From Thomasclavelia spiroformis (lineage in GTDB: Bacteria; Bacillota_I; Bacilli_A; Erysipelotrichales; Coprobacillaceae), in assembly GCA_016901755.1 (NCBI GenBank), contig JACJKV010000002.1, positions 1 to 64,000 of the forward strand: a DNA stretch of 64,000 nucleotides, given 5' to 3'. Positions 46,416-55,178 of this stretch are shown here, piece by piece. How positions within the stretch are numbered: position 1 is the stretch's first letter; every line of letters starts with the position of its first letter. Under the pieces are notes generated by a model. The model had not been told where the DNA came from and made no database searches. It was given only the letters and a program-made list of their open reading frames with translations. The position numbers and the translations under genes were made by a program.

Positions 46416-46739
46416 ATGATATTCAATGATTCAGGTATATGGATCGTCGCTGTTTTATGTTATGCCATAGCCATATATGCTTTTACCGGTAAAAAACCTG
46501 TTCATTTTTGGGCAGGACATAAAATACGTCAATATACCATTAAAAATGTAAAGCTATATAATTTTTTTAATGGTATCATGTGGCTTTTTCTTGCTGTGTA
46601 TTTTAGTGTTGGTTCATATTATGCATATATTGATGATATCAGTAGGGTATATATTTTGTATCAGATATTTATGAGATATATTCTGTTGATAATGATAATA
46701 TATTATTCAATCATCTGGTACTGTTTTAAGATTAAGTGA
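46416..46739 (+). CDS. Small polytopic membrane protein, 107 aa
   Basis: Three hydrophobic segments (about 7-25, 48-70, 78-102) with a conserved-looking loop KPVHFWAGHKIRQYTIKNVK between the first two, reminiscent of small DUF3784/SdpI-like membrane proteins; assignment not certain. AAAGGGGAG lies 8 bases before ATG 46416. Confidence 0.65.
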   Translation: MIFNDSGIWIVAVLCYAIAIYAFTGKKPVHFWAGHKIRQYTIKNVKLYNFFNGIMWLFLAVYFSVGSYYAYIDDISRVYILYQIFMRYILLIMIIYYSIIWYCFKIK

Positions 46740-46790
46740 TGGAGAGCCGATATGTTATCAGGGGCATATAGAAATTAATGATGATTTAGT

Positions 46791-46836
46791 AAAAAAACAA
46801 GGAAATTCAGCTGTATAGCTGTTCCTTGTTTTTTTA
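46791..46836. terminator. Bidirectional terminator between convergent genes
   Basis: AAAAAAACAAGGAA / TTCCTTGTTTTTTT with an internal CAGCTG-type mini-stem in the loop. Confidence 0.88.
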
Positions 46837-47445
46837 TAAATGTATTTTATGAAATGTTTTGCCGATAGGTAAAGTGATATTGTTTGTTAACAGGCAGCTT
46901 TTGGCTTTGATTGTTTTGATATATTTTTTGTTAACCAGATATGATTTATGAATTTGTATAAATCCATATTTTTCAAACTGTTGCCTGGCTGCTGAAATTT
47001 TTTCTCTGATCTGGAAACTGGCATTGACAGTATGTACGATCAGATAATGGGAGAAAGATTCAAGATAGATGATATCTTTGGTATTGATTAAAACAGTGTT
47101 GGAGTTTACTTTAAATTCCATGACTGTGCTTGTTGTCTTTTCATTAACAATCATATCAGTAAGTATTGTGGAATCATGAGCGATATGGTTTTTTCGCCAG
47201 ATACTTATTGGCAGCAAATCAATGATGTCAAAGATGAAATCAAGATTGTCAGTAATACATATGACGTGGCAGTGATATGTATTTTTCAATATTTTCAGAT
47301 TTTTGATATCATCAGTAGAAATGATTTCTTTGATTATGATGGTCTGATGATCGATGGTTTCCGTTATTTTAATCGAATATGATGCAATAAGGGCTTCGAT
47401 TTCTTTTTGCAATGCTGGTGTGCAATCAATCAATACGGTCATCAT
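46834..47445 (-). CDS. LytTR-family DNA-binding regulator with degenerate receiver
   Basis: 203 residues. C-terminal LytTR domain (about 105-203): KDIIYLESFSHYLIVHT, FIQIHKSYLVNKKYIKTI and LPIGKT. The N-terminal 95 residues look like a receiver remnant, but the acidic pocket and phosphoacceptor Asp are missing. Starts at ATG 47445 and overlaps the 3' end of the upstream membrane-protein gene by 20 bases. No kinase is adjacent, so this resembles LytTR regulatory systems in which a membrane protein holds the regulator inactive. Confidence 0.85.
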   Translation of the reverse strand: MMTVLIDCTPALQKEIEALIASYSIKITETIDHQTIIIKEIISTDDIKNLKILKNTYHCHVICITDNLDFIFDIIDLLPISIWRKNHIAHDSTILTDMIVNEKTTSTVMEFKVNSNTVLINTKDIIYLESFSHYLIVHTVNASFQIREKISAARQQFEKYGFIQIHKSYLVNKKYIKTIKAKSCLLTNNITLPIGKTFHKIHL

Positions 47446-48073
47446 ATGACTTATTCCTGTCAATTGTATTTTTTATATAGTTTTGGAAATACTGAGAATC
47501 TTTGCTTAAACCATCTTTTAAATGAAAATTATCTATTATTTTGATATCTAACTGCTCAAGCATATTGATCAGATTTAAATAAGCACCATTTTGGGGCTTT
47601 AAAATGTTTTCTGGTGATAATGTGATGACAGTACCGTTTTTCATCCAAAACAGCATGATCAAAGCATATCCTTTAACACCATAGCCGCCATAGGTATTAC
47701 GATAAGATAATTTAACGGTGTCAATTTCTTCAACCATGATACTTAGTGTTGGATGGTCTACCTGATCTGTAAGAATATTAATGATTTCTTTAAGCTGTCT
47801 GATCAGTCCTTTGACATGATATAGTTCTATTACCTGAGAAGAATATTCTATTCTTTGTGTGGCACTGATCATTGGTAATTGCAGCAGCAACAAAATAATG
47901 GTCATAATTATAGATAAAGTTATTCTTGTCATGTTGCTTAGTTTCATAAAATTACCGATACATAGATAGATTCCTAAAAACATCCAGATACAGGTATAAA
48001 TCAATAAAATGACAGTATTGATCAATACCCCTTTTTTCCCCATTTTCATACCGATTATCTGTTTATCGTTCAT
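47426..48073 (-). CDS. Two-span membrane protein paired with LytTR regulator, 215 aa
   Basis: Hydrophobic helices at about 16-39 and 50-72, then a 140-residue cytoplasmic domain (IEYSSQVIELYHVKGLIRQL, later LSPENILKPQNGAYLNLINM). AAAGGAGA upstream of ATG 48073. No family recognised. Being co-transcribed and overlapping with an orphan LytTR regulator, it may be the membrane inhibitor of a LytTR regulatory system (inference). Confidence 0.7.
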   Translation of the reverse strand: MNDKQIIGMKMGKKGVLINTVILLIYTCIWMFLGIYLCIGNFMKLSNMTRITLSIIMTIILLLLQLPMISATQRIEYSSQVIELYHVKGLIRQLKEIINILTDQVDHPTLSIMVEEIDTVKLSYRNTYGGYGVKGYALIMLFWMKNGTVITLSPENILKPQNGAYLNLINMLEQLDIKIIDNFHLKDGLSKDSQYFQNYIKNTIDRNKSYDDRID

Positions 48074-48154
48074 AAAGCATTTCTCCTTTTAGAGTTAATG
48101 AATATATTTTCTATATCTTCATTATATCTTAATAACAGATTAAAAATATAATAG

Positions 48155-48179
48155 TGGCATAAAAGTGAATATTTGGCAT
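48155..48179 (-). promoter_or_regulatory. Direct repeats upstream of the LytTR pair, candidate autoregulatory site
   Basis: On the minus strand ATGCCA occurs twice with a 19-base period (TTTCATGCCAAA, TTTTATGCCACT), followed by TATTAT as possible -10. LytTR proteins bind direct repeats about two helical turns apart. Confidence 0.45.
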
Positions 48180-48297
48180 GAAAACTGAGGATCATGAAGT
48201 TTTATGGATAAATGAAAAACCTGAGTTTTACTAAATAATGATGCAGACATTTTTTCAATGTCAGATAAAAGATAACTGGAAAAATGACATGATTTTC

Positions 48298-48800
48298 TTA
48301 GATCATTGACATTTCATATTCTGATGTTATTTCTGATAAGTTCATATGTATCTGATAGATATTTTCTGTTCCATCGCTATGAGTTGTTTTTAATTCAAAA
48401 TATAGATTATTTTTCAAACTGGTGATTGATTCTTCCTGGTCAGTGTTATCTAAGAATGTTCCTTCACCAGATATTTTACCTAAATATCCTTCTATTGAAA
48501 TAGTGGAGTTATTTTCATGAGTGATCGATCGGGTTAGAATATTTATATCTTCGTTATTATATGTAAAATAATATCTTAAAGAACAGGAAGTTACATCAGT
48601 TAGAAAATCTTCCCTTACTGTTAGATCACCACCACTAAAAATATTGTCTTCTCTTTGTAATACAATAACTCCATTAGTGATTGTCAGCTGTTCATCTGAT
48701 CCATGAAAAAAAATACTATTAGCTGTTCTTTGGACTCATTTTGTTGACAGCCAGTTAAAATCAGTAAAACAATCAATGTCAAAGCTAATATTTTTTTCAT
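48298..48800 (-). pseudogene. Predicted lipoprotein gene, frameshifted in a T8 tract
   Basis: Starts MKKILALTLIVLLILTGCQQ with a clear lipobox (LTGC). After about 28 codons a run of eight T (plus coordinates 48706-48713) shifts the frame and translation stops at a TGA 7 codons later. In the shifted frame an ORF of about 130 codons continues (GSDEQLTITNGVIVLQRED to SEYEMSMI) and stops at 48298. One more T would restore a lipoprotein of about 167 residues. AAGGAA lies upstream. Confidence 0.75.
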
Positions 48801-49190
48801 AAAACATCACATTCCTTTCTGCCTTGGATAATTTCTATGAAATCATAGCGTTTTTTCTGTTCATCTTATTTTAATGTTCAAACAAGTGAAATATTTTAAT
48901 CAGTACATATTGATATGTTAAATGTCGTTGAAAAATGAATATTTCAGATCAAAGATCATCGATATTATCCTTGATTATAAATAACTGTTTTCAACAGTAT
49001 TATATCATGAAGCTATTTATAAAAACTTCATATTTTTATTGTACAATGGTCATTCAGGGAGAAAAGAAGGTTCATTTGGTGATGTGCCTGATTTAATGTT
49101 TAGGAAAATTAAATCAATTTGTTTTACGATATATATCTTGCATTTTTATTTATATCATGTTTTATAATAAAATGAACTTATAAATAGCTG
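48801..49190. other. Intergenic stretch without recognised gene
   Basis: AT-rich; no ORF with ribosome binding site and no clear repeat or leader structure seen on either strand. Confidence 0.4.
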
Positions 49191-49219
49191 TTGACAGATT
49201 TTAGAAGTGAAAATATGAA
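49191..49219 (+). promoter_or_regulatory. Promoter of the 50-aa membrane protein gene
   Basis: TTGACA (49191-49196), 17-base spacer, TATGAA (49214-49219). Confidence 0.55.
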
Positions 49220-49284
49220 TAAAGTTATGGCAGAAAATCTGGCTGCCTGTGATAAGAAATCATTATGAAGCAATGGAGGAAATA

Positions 49285-49437
49285 ATGAATAAGATGAATT
49301 CAAATGAGAAACTGGCATTAGGTATATGTATTGGTCTGGCGATTGGTACTGTACTTGATAATATACCTATAGGTTTATGCTTAGGAACTGCTTTTGGTGT
49401 GATATGGAGTACTTCAGAAAATAAAGATAAAAAATAG
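49285..49437 (+). CDS. Small glycine-rich membrane protein, 50 aa
   Basis: ATG 49285 with GGAGG 7 bases upstream. One long or two short hydrophobic helices with Gly-zipper spacing (LALGICIGLAIGTVLDNIPI), charged tail ENKDKK. No family recognised; own promoter and terminator support it. Confidence 0.65.
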   Translation: MNKMNSNEKLALGICIGLAIGTVLDNIPIGLCLGTAFGVIWSTSENKDKK

Positions 49438-49526
49438 CTATGAACCTTTAATATTAATTTATGTTGTCTGTTATCAGGCAAAGGTAAGATTGGAAATAAC
49501 TGAGAAAATTTGATTTTAAGATTTGC

Positions 49527-49553
49527 AAAAGATATCATGTGATATCTTTTTTT
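49527..49553 (+). terminator. Terminator after the 50-aa gene
   Basis: AAAAGATATC-ATGT-GATATCTTTT followed by T3. Confidence 0.8.
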
Positions 49554-49729
49554 AGAAAACAGAATAGGGGCAATAATGACAGTTTGCGTGCAATGAATTG
49601 AAAAAAACACATGATATCATAAAATATAAGTGTAAAGTATTTTTCCAAAAATAATAAAATACTTCTTTCCTGCATAGCAGCAAATAATCGGTGAAGATAA
49701 TGTTTCATAGTAAAATGAAAATGGATGAT

Positions 49730-50350
49730 ATGATGAAAACAGTGATTATTGATGATGATCTGGAATTTGCCAGATATCTCAAAGATGAAATTAATCAATG
49801 TGATATGATTTCAATGGATATTGAAATTAACAGTTATGATGATGATTTTGATTTATATTTTTTGGATATAGATATGCCTGATACTGATGGGATTGCTTAT
49901 GCCAGAAAGATCAAAAACAAGGCTCCTCATGCACGTATTATTTTTGTATCCTATCGTAATGATCTGGTTTTTGATGCGCTTCATATTTTTCCGTTTTCAT
50001 TTATTAGAAAAGAATTTCTTCATGAAGAGTTAATGATGGTCTTAAAACGTATTTATGAACTGGATATAGAGGAAAAAAAGATGCTGTTTATTCATGAACA
50101 TTTATCATTGCCTCTAGGTCATATCTGTTATATTGAAAAAAAGGGTTCTTATAGTCATGTTCATACCCAAAATCATGTCTATAAGTGAAGAAAATCATTA
50201 AATGTTTTATATGCTTTATTGAATAGCTGTTTTGTTTATATCAATAAAGGAACCATTATTCATCTCCAGTATGTAGCAGGTTATGATCAGGATGAAATCA
50301 GATTAAAGGATGGTAAGGTGTTATATATGAGTCGTGGTCGGCGTCAATAA
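49730..50350 (+). pseudogene. AgrA-like LytTR response regulator, interrupted by an in-frame TGA
   Basis: Receiver domain with VIIDDD and phosphoacceptor in LYFLDIDMPDTDG, then a LytTR domain. Within the LytTR domain codon TGA at 50186-50188 follows HTQNHVYK; the same frame continues RKSLNVLYALLNSCFVYINK and ISR-like MSRGRRQ to a TAA at 50350, completing the domain. As written the protein lacks the DNA-recognition half. Start is uncertain (ATG 49730, 49733 or GTG 49691). Followed by its GHKL kinase gene, also interrupted. Confidence 0.82.
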
Positions 50351-50388
50351 GTGATATTAGCTTATTTGAAGTATAAGGAGGGAATTTA

Positions 50389-51543
50389 GTGGCCTGTTTT
50401 TATATCGGTGTTTTAACGGTATTCGTATCATTTTGCTGCATGAAATATTTTAATGTAGCTGTTGATCAAATGAAAATATTAGGACTGATTGGAACTGTTG
50501 GCTGTTTGTGCATGGGTCTTTATTTTCAATTATCACTTTTGATACTAATGGTACTAAGGGATCTGATCATTTATGGAATGATTAAAAAAGCGATAGACCA
50601 AGATAATAAGATTGAAATACTGGCTATGATTCTTTTTCTAGAAACGATAGCCAAATGCAGTTATTATGTTTTAATTTTAGCTGTTCCTTTAATTGTTCAT
50701 GTTTCGATTGCTGATGCGATGTCATTTCATAATTATTGGCTGCAAATCGTGGCTTTAGCTGTTATGTTTTTCGTGTTGAAGAAATACTATGATTCTTCTT
50801 CATTTTTAAAGTTGAAATGTGATCGTATGACTTATGTTTTAATTGCTGCGTGTTCTTTGATTGCTGTATGTGGATTAGTAATCATACCCAATCTTGTTTA
50901 CAGAATTGAAGATTATCAGTTATATTTTCTATTACTGGCATTTGTTTATGTTGTTGTTTTGAATATTATTATTTATATTTATCATCATTTTCAGATGCAA
51001 AGAGAAACCAGTCATCGCATTGCTTTAGAACAGCTTAGCCTTTTAAAACAGGAAAAAGATATGATAGCTGTTCAAAGAAAGATGATTGTTGATATCAGAC
51101 ATGATTTAAAATATTTTCAGTCGATGGTTAATAATGCAACGCGGGATCATATCAGTGCTACTGTAAAGAAAATAGATGCATATGGTCAAAGATTTCTTTT
51201 TAATGATTATCTGTTTAATAGTTTTATTGATCGTATGAAATAAGAAATGAAAGATCATCATAAAGATTTAAAAATAATGATTACTGATACGAATATAGCC
51301 ATCAATTTAAACATATACAACCAATTGCTCTCTATTATGGAAATGGTGATAGCTGATAGCATACAGTCTCATATTCATTTTAGAGTGGATAGTTTTGATG
51401 AGATGACAGTTTTTGAATTTACGTATATTTATGGTGATCATCATCATCAGTATTCTTCATCTCTGGCCAGTGATAAAAACATTATATTCAGTCAAAAGGG
51501 TCAAGAACAGATGACCTGTTCATTGATCATGGAAGGAGTGTAG
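50389..51543 (+). pseudogene. AgrC-like GHKL histidine kinase, interrupted by an in-frame TAA
   Basis: Starts GTG with AGGAGGG upstream. Six or so N-terminal transmembrane helices, then the DHp motif VDIRHDLKYFQSMVNNA with the phospho-His. At 51241-51243 a TAA interrupts; the same frame continues from EMKDHHKDLKIMITD to 51543. In the continuation the GHKL N-box is not recognisable and the G-box is absent, so the ATPase domain had degenerated or been shortened beyond the single stop. Together with the broken regulator it marks a dead quorum-sensing-like two-component pair. Confidence 0.82.
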
Positions 51544-51546
51544 AAG

Positions 51547-51803
51547 ATGAAACATCATTCAGTCAGTCAATTTGTTTTTTTGTAAAAGGTTATTTGATCA
51601 TAGTATTTTTACTTTGTCTGATAGTGATGCCTGTTTGTGAAAATTTACTGAATATGACTTTTTCAAAAGTATTTCCTTTGGTAATTGCAAACAGTTGGCT
51701 TTTAGCTAAAGCAGTTATCAAAAATCGGAATAATCGAAACAGAATTATATTTGATCTGTTATTGATGATTACGATTACTGCTGGCTGTCTTTATTTTTTA
51801 TAA
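51547..51803 (+). pseudogene. Small membrane protein gene, frameshifted in a T7 tract
   Basis: ATG 51547 has a well-spaced AAGGAG. The frame stops after 12 codons (MKHHSVSQFVFL). One extra T in the run at about 51575-51581 would join it to VKGYLIIVFLLCLIVMPVC and a further hydrophobic segment ending at 51803, giving about 85 residues with two membrane helices. It lies at the position where AgrB/AgrD-type or small accessory genes could follow a kinase, but no such similarity is seen. Confidence 0.6.
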
Positions 51804-52602
51804 AAGGCAGTATCAGTAGACATGTTATATTTTAAAATAATAATGGAAAGTAGGATCATTAAATCTTACTTTCCATTGTTTAGAATATGACTTTTTCCAA
51901 ACATCCATTACTGTATTTCTGATTTTTTTATAATCATTTAAAAAATATCAGCTGTTTTTAAACAGACGAATTATTGTTTTGAGGTAATCAAAATATACTT
52001 TTTCTTGACTGCCAACGGTTAATGATGTATCGCTAATGACTGCTTATAGATTAAAATAGCCATCTTTTGTAATATCAGGATAACTGTCTATGGAATATCT
52101 TGATGATAGTGTTTCGACCATTTATGAAAGTGTTTGTTGATGTGCTGTCTACGTTTTAGGGCACGCTATAGTTTTTATATTTTTTCTAGGCAGATCAAAC
52201 ATGGAATGCATGGCTTGATATTTATTATGTGATATTTATATATTTTATTTGTGTGAGTCTTAATCTCAATGTTGATATAGCAATTAATCTAATAGAATTT
52301 GTCCATAGTGTTGTCTCTTGTCAATACCATATTGCAATTTCAATTGAGTTAATATCATCATATTGAAACAAGTATATTTTTAATCATTGATTCATTTATG
52401 AAAATGAAACATACATCATATTTGTCTGATTTTCATTAAAAAATATTTCATTTTTTTATGTATCAAATCTAAAAAGAGATCATCATTCATGATATGATCT
52501 AAAAGATAGTTTTTTTTGCTGCTGAAACAGAAAGTAAAAAAAATCAAAAAAATGACTGACAGTACTTTTCAAAAGCAGTAAAAACATGTATGATGTTTCT
52601 AG
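51804..52602. other. 800-base non-coding stretch, possible gene remnants
   Basis: Contains a strong hairpin AATGGAAAGTA / TACTTTCCATT at 51845-51878. On the minus strand around 52080-52180 there are short, stop-interrupted matches suggestive of a degraded transposase-like gene, too weak to call. Otherwise AT-rich sequence, ending at the tRNA gene. Confidence 0.4.
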
Positions 52603-52678
52603 GCCGACTTAGCTCCAACGGTAGAGCAACACCATGGTAAGGTGGAGGTTGTGAGTTCGAATCTCATAGTCGGCACCA
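52603..52678 (+). tRNA. tRNA-Thr (anticodon GGT)
   Basis: Cloverleaf: acceptor GCCGACT / AGTCGGC perfect 7 bp, D-stem GCTC / GAGC, anticodon loop ATGGTAA giving anticodon GGT (reads ACC/ACT), T-arm GTGAG-TTCGAAT-CTCAT, discriminator A and encoded CCA. The anticodon stem ACACC / GGTGG has one A-G mismatch at its outer pair. The gene lies alone. Confidence 0.95.
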
Positions 52679-52766
52679 TTATTTGTCCAGTGATGGACTT
52701 TTTTTATTTTTAGAAATATAAGACCATGATATAATTAAATAAATAATATGATAGAAGGTAACAGTC

Positions 52767-53117
52767 ATGAAAAAATCGGTTTGTCAGTATTGTGGAAAAC
52801 CGTTGGCTTTGCATCAGCGCTTTTGTGATGATCATTGCGCTTCTGAATATAAACAGAGAACAGCCAAAGATTTTTCTAAAATTAAATATTTTCTTTTAGG
52901 AGTGATGATAGGAGTCATAATCTTATTTATTGGCTCTTTTAGACAGTCAAATAGTAATGTAGGATATGGAATGTTGATCATAGGAATGACAATTATTCTT
53001 TTACCCATGACAACTGGCGATACGATAAAGATGTTTGGCTATAAGAAATCAAGAATCATAGGTCGTTTATTGGGTCTTTTTTGTATCATTTTTGGTATCT
53101 GGATCATTGGGTTTTAA
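52767..53117 (+). CDS. Zinc-ribbon membrane protein (DUF2116-like)
   Basis: 116 residues. N-terminal zinc ribbon CQYCGKPLALHQRFCDDHC (four Cys, C-x2-C ... C-x3-C), then two to three transmembrane helices (about 43-60, 68-86, 98-115). Ribosome site GAAGG upstream. Function unknown; such ribbons with a membrane tail are common in small uncharacterised proteins of Firmicutes and Archaea. Confidence 0.8.
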   Translation: MKKSVCQYCGKPLALHQRFCDDHCASEYKQRTAKDFSKIKYFLLGVMIGVIILFIGSFRQSNSNVGYGMLIIGMTIILLPMTTGDTIKMFGYKKSRIIGRLLGLFCIIFGIWIIGF

Positions 53118-53140
53118 AACTAAGATGAAAGGAGATCATG

Positions 53141-53293
53141 ATGGATATTATAGGTGATATTGTATTGAATATTGTTTGGAATAGATACAGAAAATTAAAT
53201 CTGAAAAGCCGTAAGCTTAAATCGCTTGGTATTTTGCTTTTGTCTATTATTTTTATAGCAGCGTTGTTTGCTATGGGTTGTATGATGTCATGA
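53141..53293 (+). CDS. Small single-span membrane protein, 50 aa
   Basis: ATG 53141 with AAAGGAG 6 bases upstream (ATG 53138 is also in frame). Basic N-terminal half (NRYRKLNLKSRKLKSL) and a C-terminal hydrophobic helix ILLLSIIFIAALFAMGC. It follows the zinc-ribbon gene by 23 bases and is likely co-transcribed. No family recognised. Confidence 0.65.
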   Translation: MDIIGDIVLNIVWNRYRKLNLKSRKLKSLGILLLSIIFIAALFAMGCMMS

Positions 53294-53345
53294 TGATGGA
53301 AGGTAATATGGTCTAATGGCCTTATTATATATAACAAAGATAAAA

Positions 53346-53466
53346 ACGCAATGCATATTTCTATGTGCTAGAGCTGGTAGGTAGCCCAGCCGTCTTGCAT
53401 TAACAAGGTAAGTAACCTGCCCCTCCGGGTTGTCCATTCTTTGTTTAAAAATCTATTTTGGAGGGA
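53346..53466 (+). promoter_or_regulatory. yjdF-type riboswitch (azaaromatic-sensing), translational control
   Basis: GC-rich structured leader directly before yjdF: GCTGGTAGGTAGCCCAGC, CAAGGTAAGTAACCTGCC and CCTCCGGG blocks match the yjdF motif layout (GGUAGG and GCCC segments). CCCTCC at 53421-53426 is the exact complement of the ribosome binding site GGAGGG at 53460-53465, which gives a direct OFF switch. The motif class is known to bind azaaromatic compounds. Assignment rests on motif memory plus the downstream gene. Confidence 0.8.
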
Positions 53467-53470
53467 CGAT

Positions 53471-53908
53471 ATGAGTGTTGTAAAATGCAAGCTGACGGTA
53501 TTTTTTGAATCACCCTTTTGGGTTGGCGTTTTTGAATCTTTGACTGATGGTGAACTTAAAGTTGCCAAACTGACTTTTGGCAGTGAACCTGGTAATCAGG
53601 AAATATATGAATTTATTTTGAAATATTATGGCAGGTTACAATTCAGTACAGCTTTTAAAGTCAAAGTTCCAGCAAAAAAGAAAAATCCTAAACGTTTGTT
53701 AAAAGAAGCTAAAAAGCAAATGAATGATAGAGGGATTGGAACGAAGGCACAGCAGGTTTTGAAACAGTATCATGAACAGCAAAAGCGTGAATCAAAGCAG
53801 CAAATTAAAAAAAAGAAACAATTGCTGGAAAAAAGACAGTTTGATTTAAAACAGCAAAAGAAAAAAGAGAAGCATAAGGGACATGAGTCTCTTATGCCTC
53901 TTTTTTAA
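53471..53908 (+). CDS. yjdF: YjdF family protein (DUF2992)
   Basis: 145 residues. The first 75 residues carry the family core CKLTVFFESPFWVGVFES and GSEPGNQEIYEFIL; the C-terminal 60 residues are a highly basic, Gln/Lys-rich tail (KQQIKKKKQLLEKRQF). ATG 53471 is selected because GGAGGG lies 5 bases upstream; the earlier ATG at 53441 is inside the riboswitch. Biochemical role unknown; known associations are with its azaaromatic riboswitch and toxin-response genes. Confidence 0.92.
   Translation: MSVVKCKLTVFFESPFWVGVFESLTDGELKVAKLTFGSEPGNQEIYEFILKYYGRLQFSTAFKVKVPAKKKNPKRLLKEAKKQMNDRGIGTKAQQVLKQYHEQQKRESKQQIKKKKQLLEKRQFDLKQQKKKEKHKGHESLMPLF
53868..53908 (+). terminator. Terminator overlapping the end of yjdF
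   Basis: GCATAAGGGAC / GTCTCTTATGC then CTCTTTTTT; the hairpin encodes the last dozen residues. Confidence 0.82.
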
Positions 53909-54050
53909 AGTTTTTAGGTGAAAATACTTATTAAATCATAAGTGCAACTGATGGTTGACAATATGTGATGTTAGAATGGTTGAAAGATTGACAGTCATTT
54001 TGTTAATATGATTGTGTGTTAACACAGGTTAGTCAGAAAGGAATGATAAA

Positions 54051-54629
54051 ATGAGTATTGCTGAAAGAATACTGCAGCTAAGAAAAGCAAGAGGACTTTC
54101 GCAAGAACAGCTGACCAATGAAATTGGTGTTTCCAGACAGGCAGTATCTAAATGGAAGAGTCAGCAAAGTCTTCCAGATGTAGATAAAATCATTATTTTA
54201 AGTGAATATTTTAATGTATCTGCAGACTATCTTTTAATGGGCAAAAATAATAAACCACAAAGTAAAGAGCATACTTTAGTTAGTCGTATTTTGTATCTTA
54301 TTTCGCCTTTTATTATATTTATGGGTGTCATATGCAGTTGCGCCAACTGGTATGAACATCAGTACATGACAGATATTTTTGTTGGATTACTGATTGTTGG
54401 AGGCGGGATATTGATTTATTTTATTGCTGCGGTGTTGTCTTCTTTTCAGGTAAGAACAATAATAAAAAGATTGAATATTATTTTTAGTATTTTTATACCA
54501 TTATCATTATTATGTAATTATTTTTTGGCAATAATGTTGGCGCCTTATCCTTTAGGTATATATTCAAAACTGCTGTTTTGTTTTCTTTATTTTTTGATAG
54601 TTGTTTTGATATGCTGGAAAATAAAATAA
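54051..54629 (+). CDS. Xre-family HTH regulator with C-terminal membrane domain
   Basis: 192 residues. HTH_3 at about 5-60: ILQLRKARGLSQEQLTNEIG, VSRQAVSKWKSQQSLPDVDK. After a short linker four hydrophobic segments (about 78-97, 108-130, 138-158, 168-188). Such HTH-membrane fusions are common in Firmicutes accessory regions and may sense envelope state. AAAGGAATG upstream. Four bases before the broken flavodoxin gene. Confidence 0.88.
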   Translation: MSIAERILQLRKARGLSQEQLTNEIGVSRQAVSKWKSQQSLPDVDKIIILSEYFNVSADYLLMGKNNKPQSKEHTLVSRILYLISPFIIFMGVICSCANWYEHQYMTDIFVGLLIVGGGILIYFIAAVLSSFQVRTIIKRLNIIFSIFIPLSLLCNYFLAIMLAPYPLGIYSKLLFCFLYFLIVVLICWKIK

Positions 54630-54633
54630 ATGA

Positions 54634-55178
54634 ATGTTAAAAAATAAAGTGAAAAAGCTGATTATTTATGGCAGCTGTTATGGTTCAGCCAAACAGTATG
54701 CATGCAGATTTGCCCAAATGACAGGTATAGATGTTATAAGTTATAATGAGATTGATGATTATCTTGACTATGATCTGATTGTTTATTTTGGAGCCTTATA
54801 TGCTGGTGGTTTAAAAGGACTGAAAAAAAGTATTAAAAAGATGAAAAGAGAAACGAGACTGATTATTGTGTCTGTGGGATTGGCAAATATTAGGGATGAG
54901 AAAACAAAAAATCATATTAAATTGTTACTGTTGCAGCAATTACCAGATTTTTTTTAGACAGTATACTTTTCTTTCATTGAAGAGGAAAGATTGATTATCA
55001 GAATTTACATATCATTCACAAAATAATGATGAAAATGTTATTTATTAAAGTGAAATATTTTTGTTTTGGTCATAATGATGCAGATACACAACTGTTTTTA
55101 CAGACTTATGGAAAAAAAGTAGATTTTACAGATTTTAAGATATTATCAATCATTAAAGATGAACTTAATCACTTATAG
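54634..55178 (+). pseudogene. Flavodoxin-domain protein, frameshift plus nonsense
   Basis: N-terminal flavodoxin_5-like domain: IIYGSCYGSAKQYACRFAQM, LIVYFGALYAGGLKGLKKSI. At a T8 tract (54948-54955) the frame stops at PDFF; one more T leads into DSILFFH, then TGA at 54978-54980, then RGKIDYQNLHIIHKIMMKML, which is the family-typical C-terminal motif (FHLRGGIDY..L...H..MMKML), and continues to TAG at 55178. Two independent lesions make this a true pseudogene. Relatives are flavodoxins encoded next to HTH regulators. Confidence 0.8.

Noticed and set aside
49215-49268. 17-codon ORF starting at the -10 region before the 50-aa membrane gene
   Set aside because: No ribosome binding site, and the start codon overlaps the predicted promoter, so it would not be in the transcript.
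50389-51803. AgrB/AgrD signal-peptide genes next to the broken kinase
   Set aside because: No AgrB-like protease or short amphipathic peptide with a charged tail was found; the small membrane ORF after the kinase has no such motif.
52080-52190. Minus-strand fragment VDSTSTNTF resembling a transposase DDE region
   Set aside because: Only about ten residues look suggestive, all frames are full of stops, and no terminal inverted repeats or target duplications are visible.
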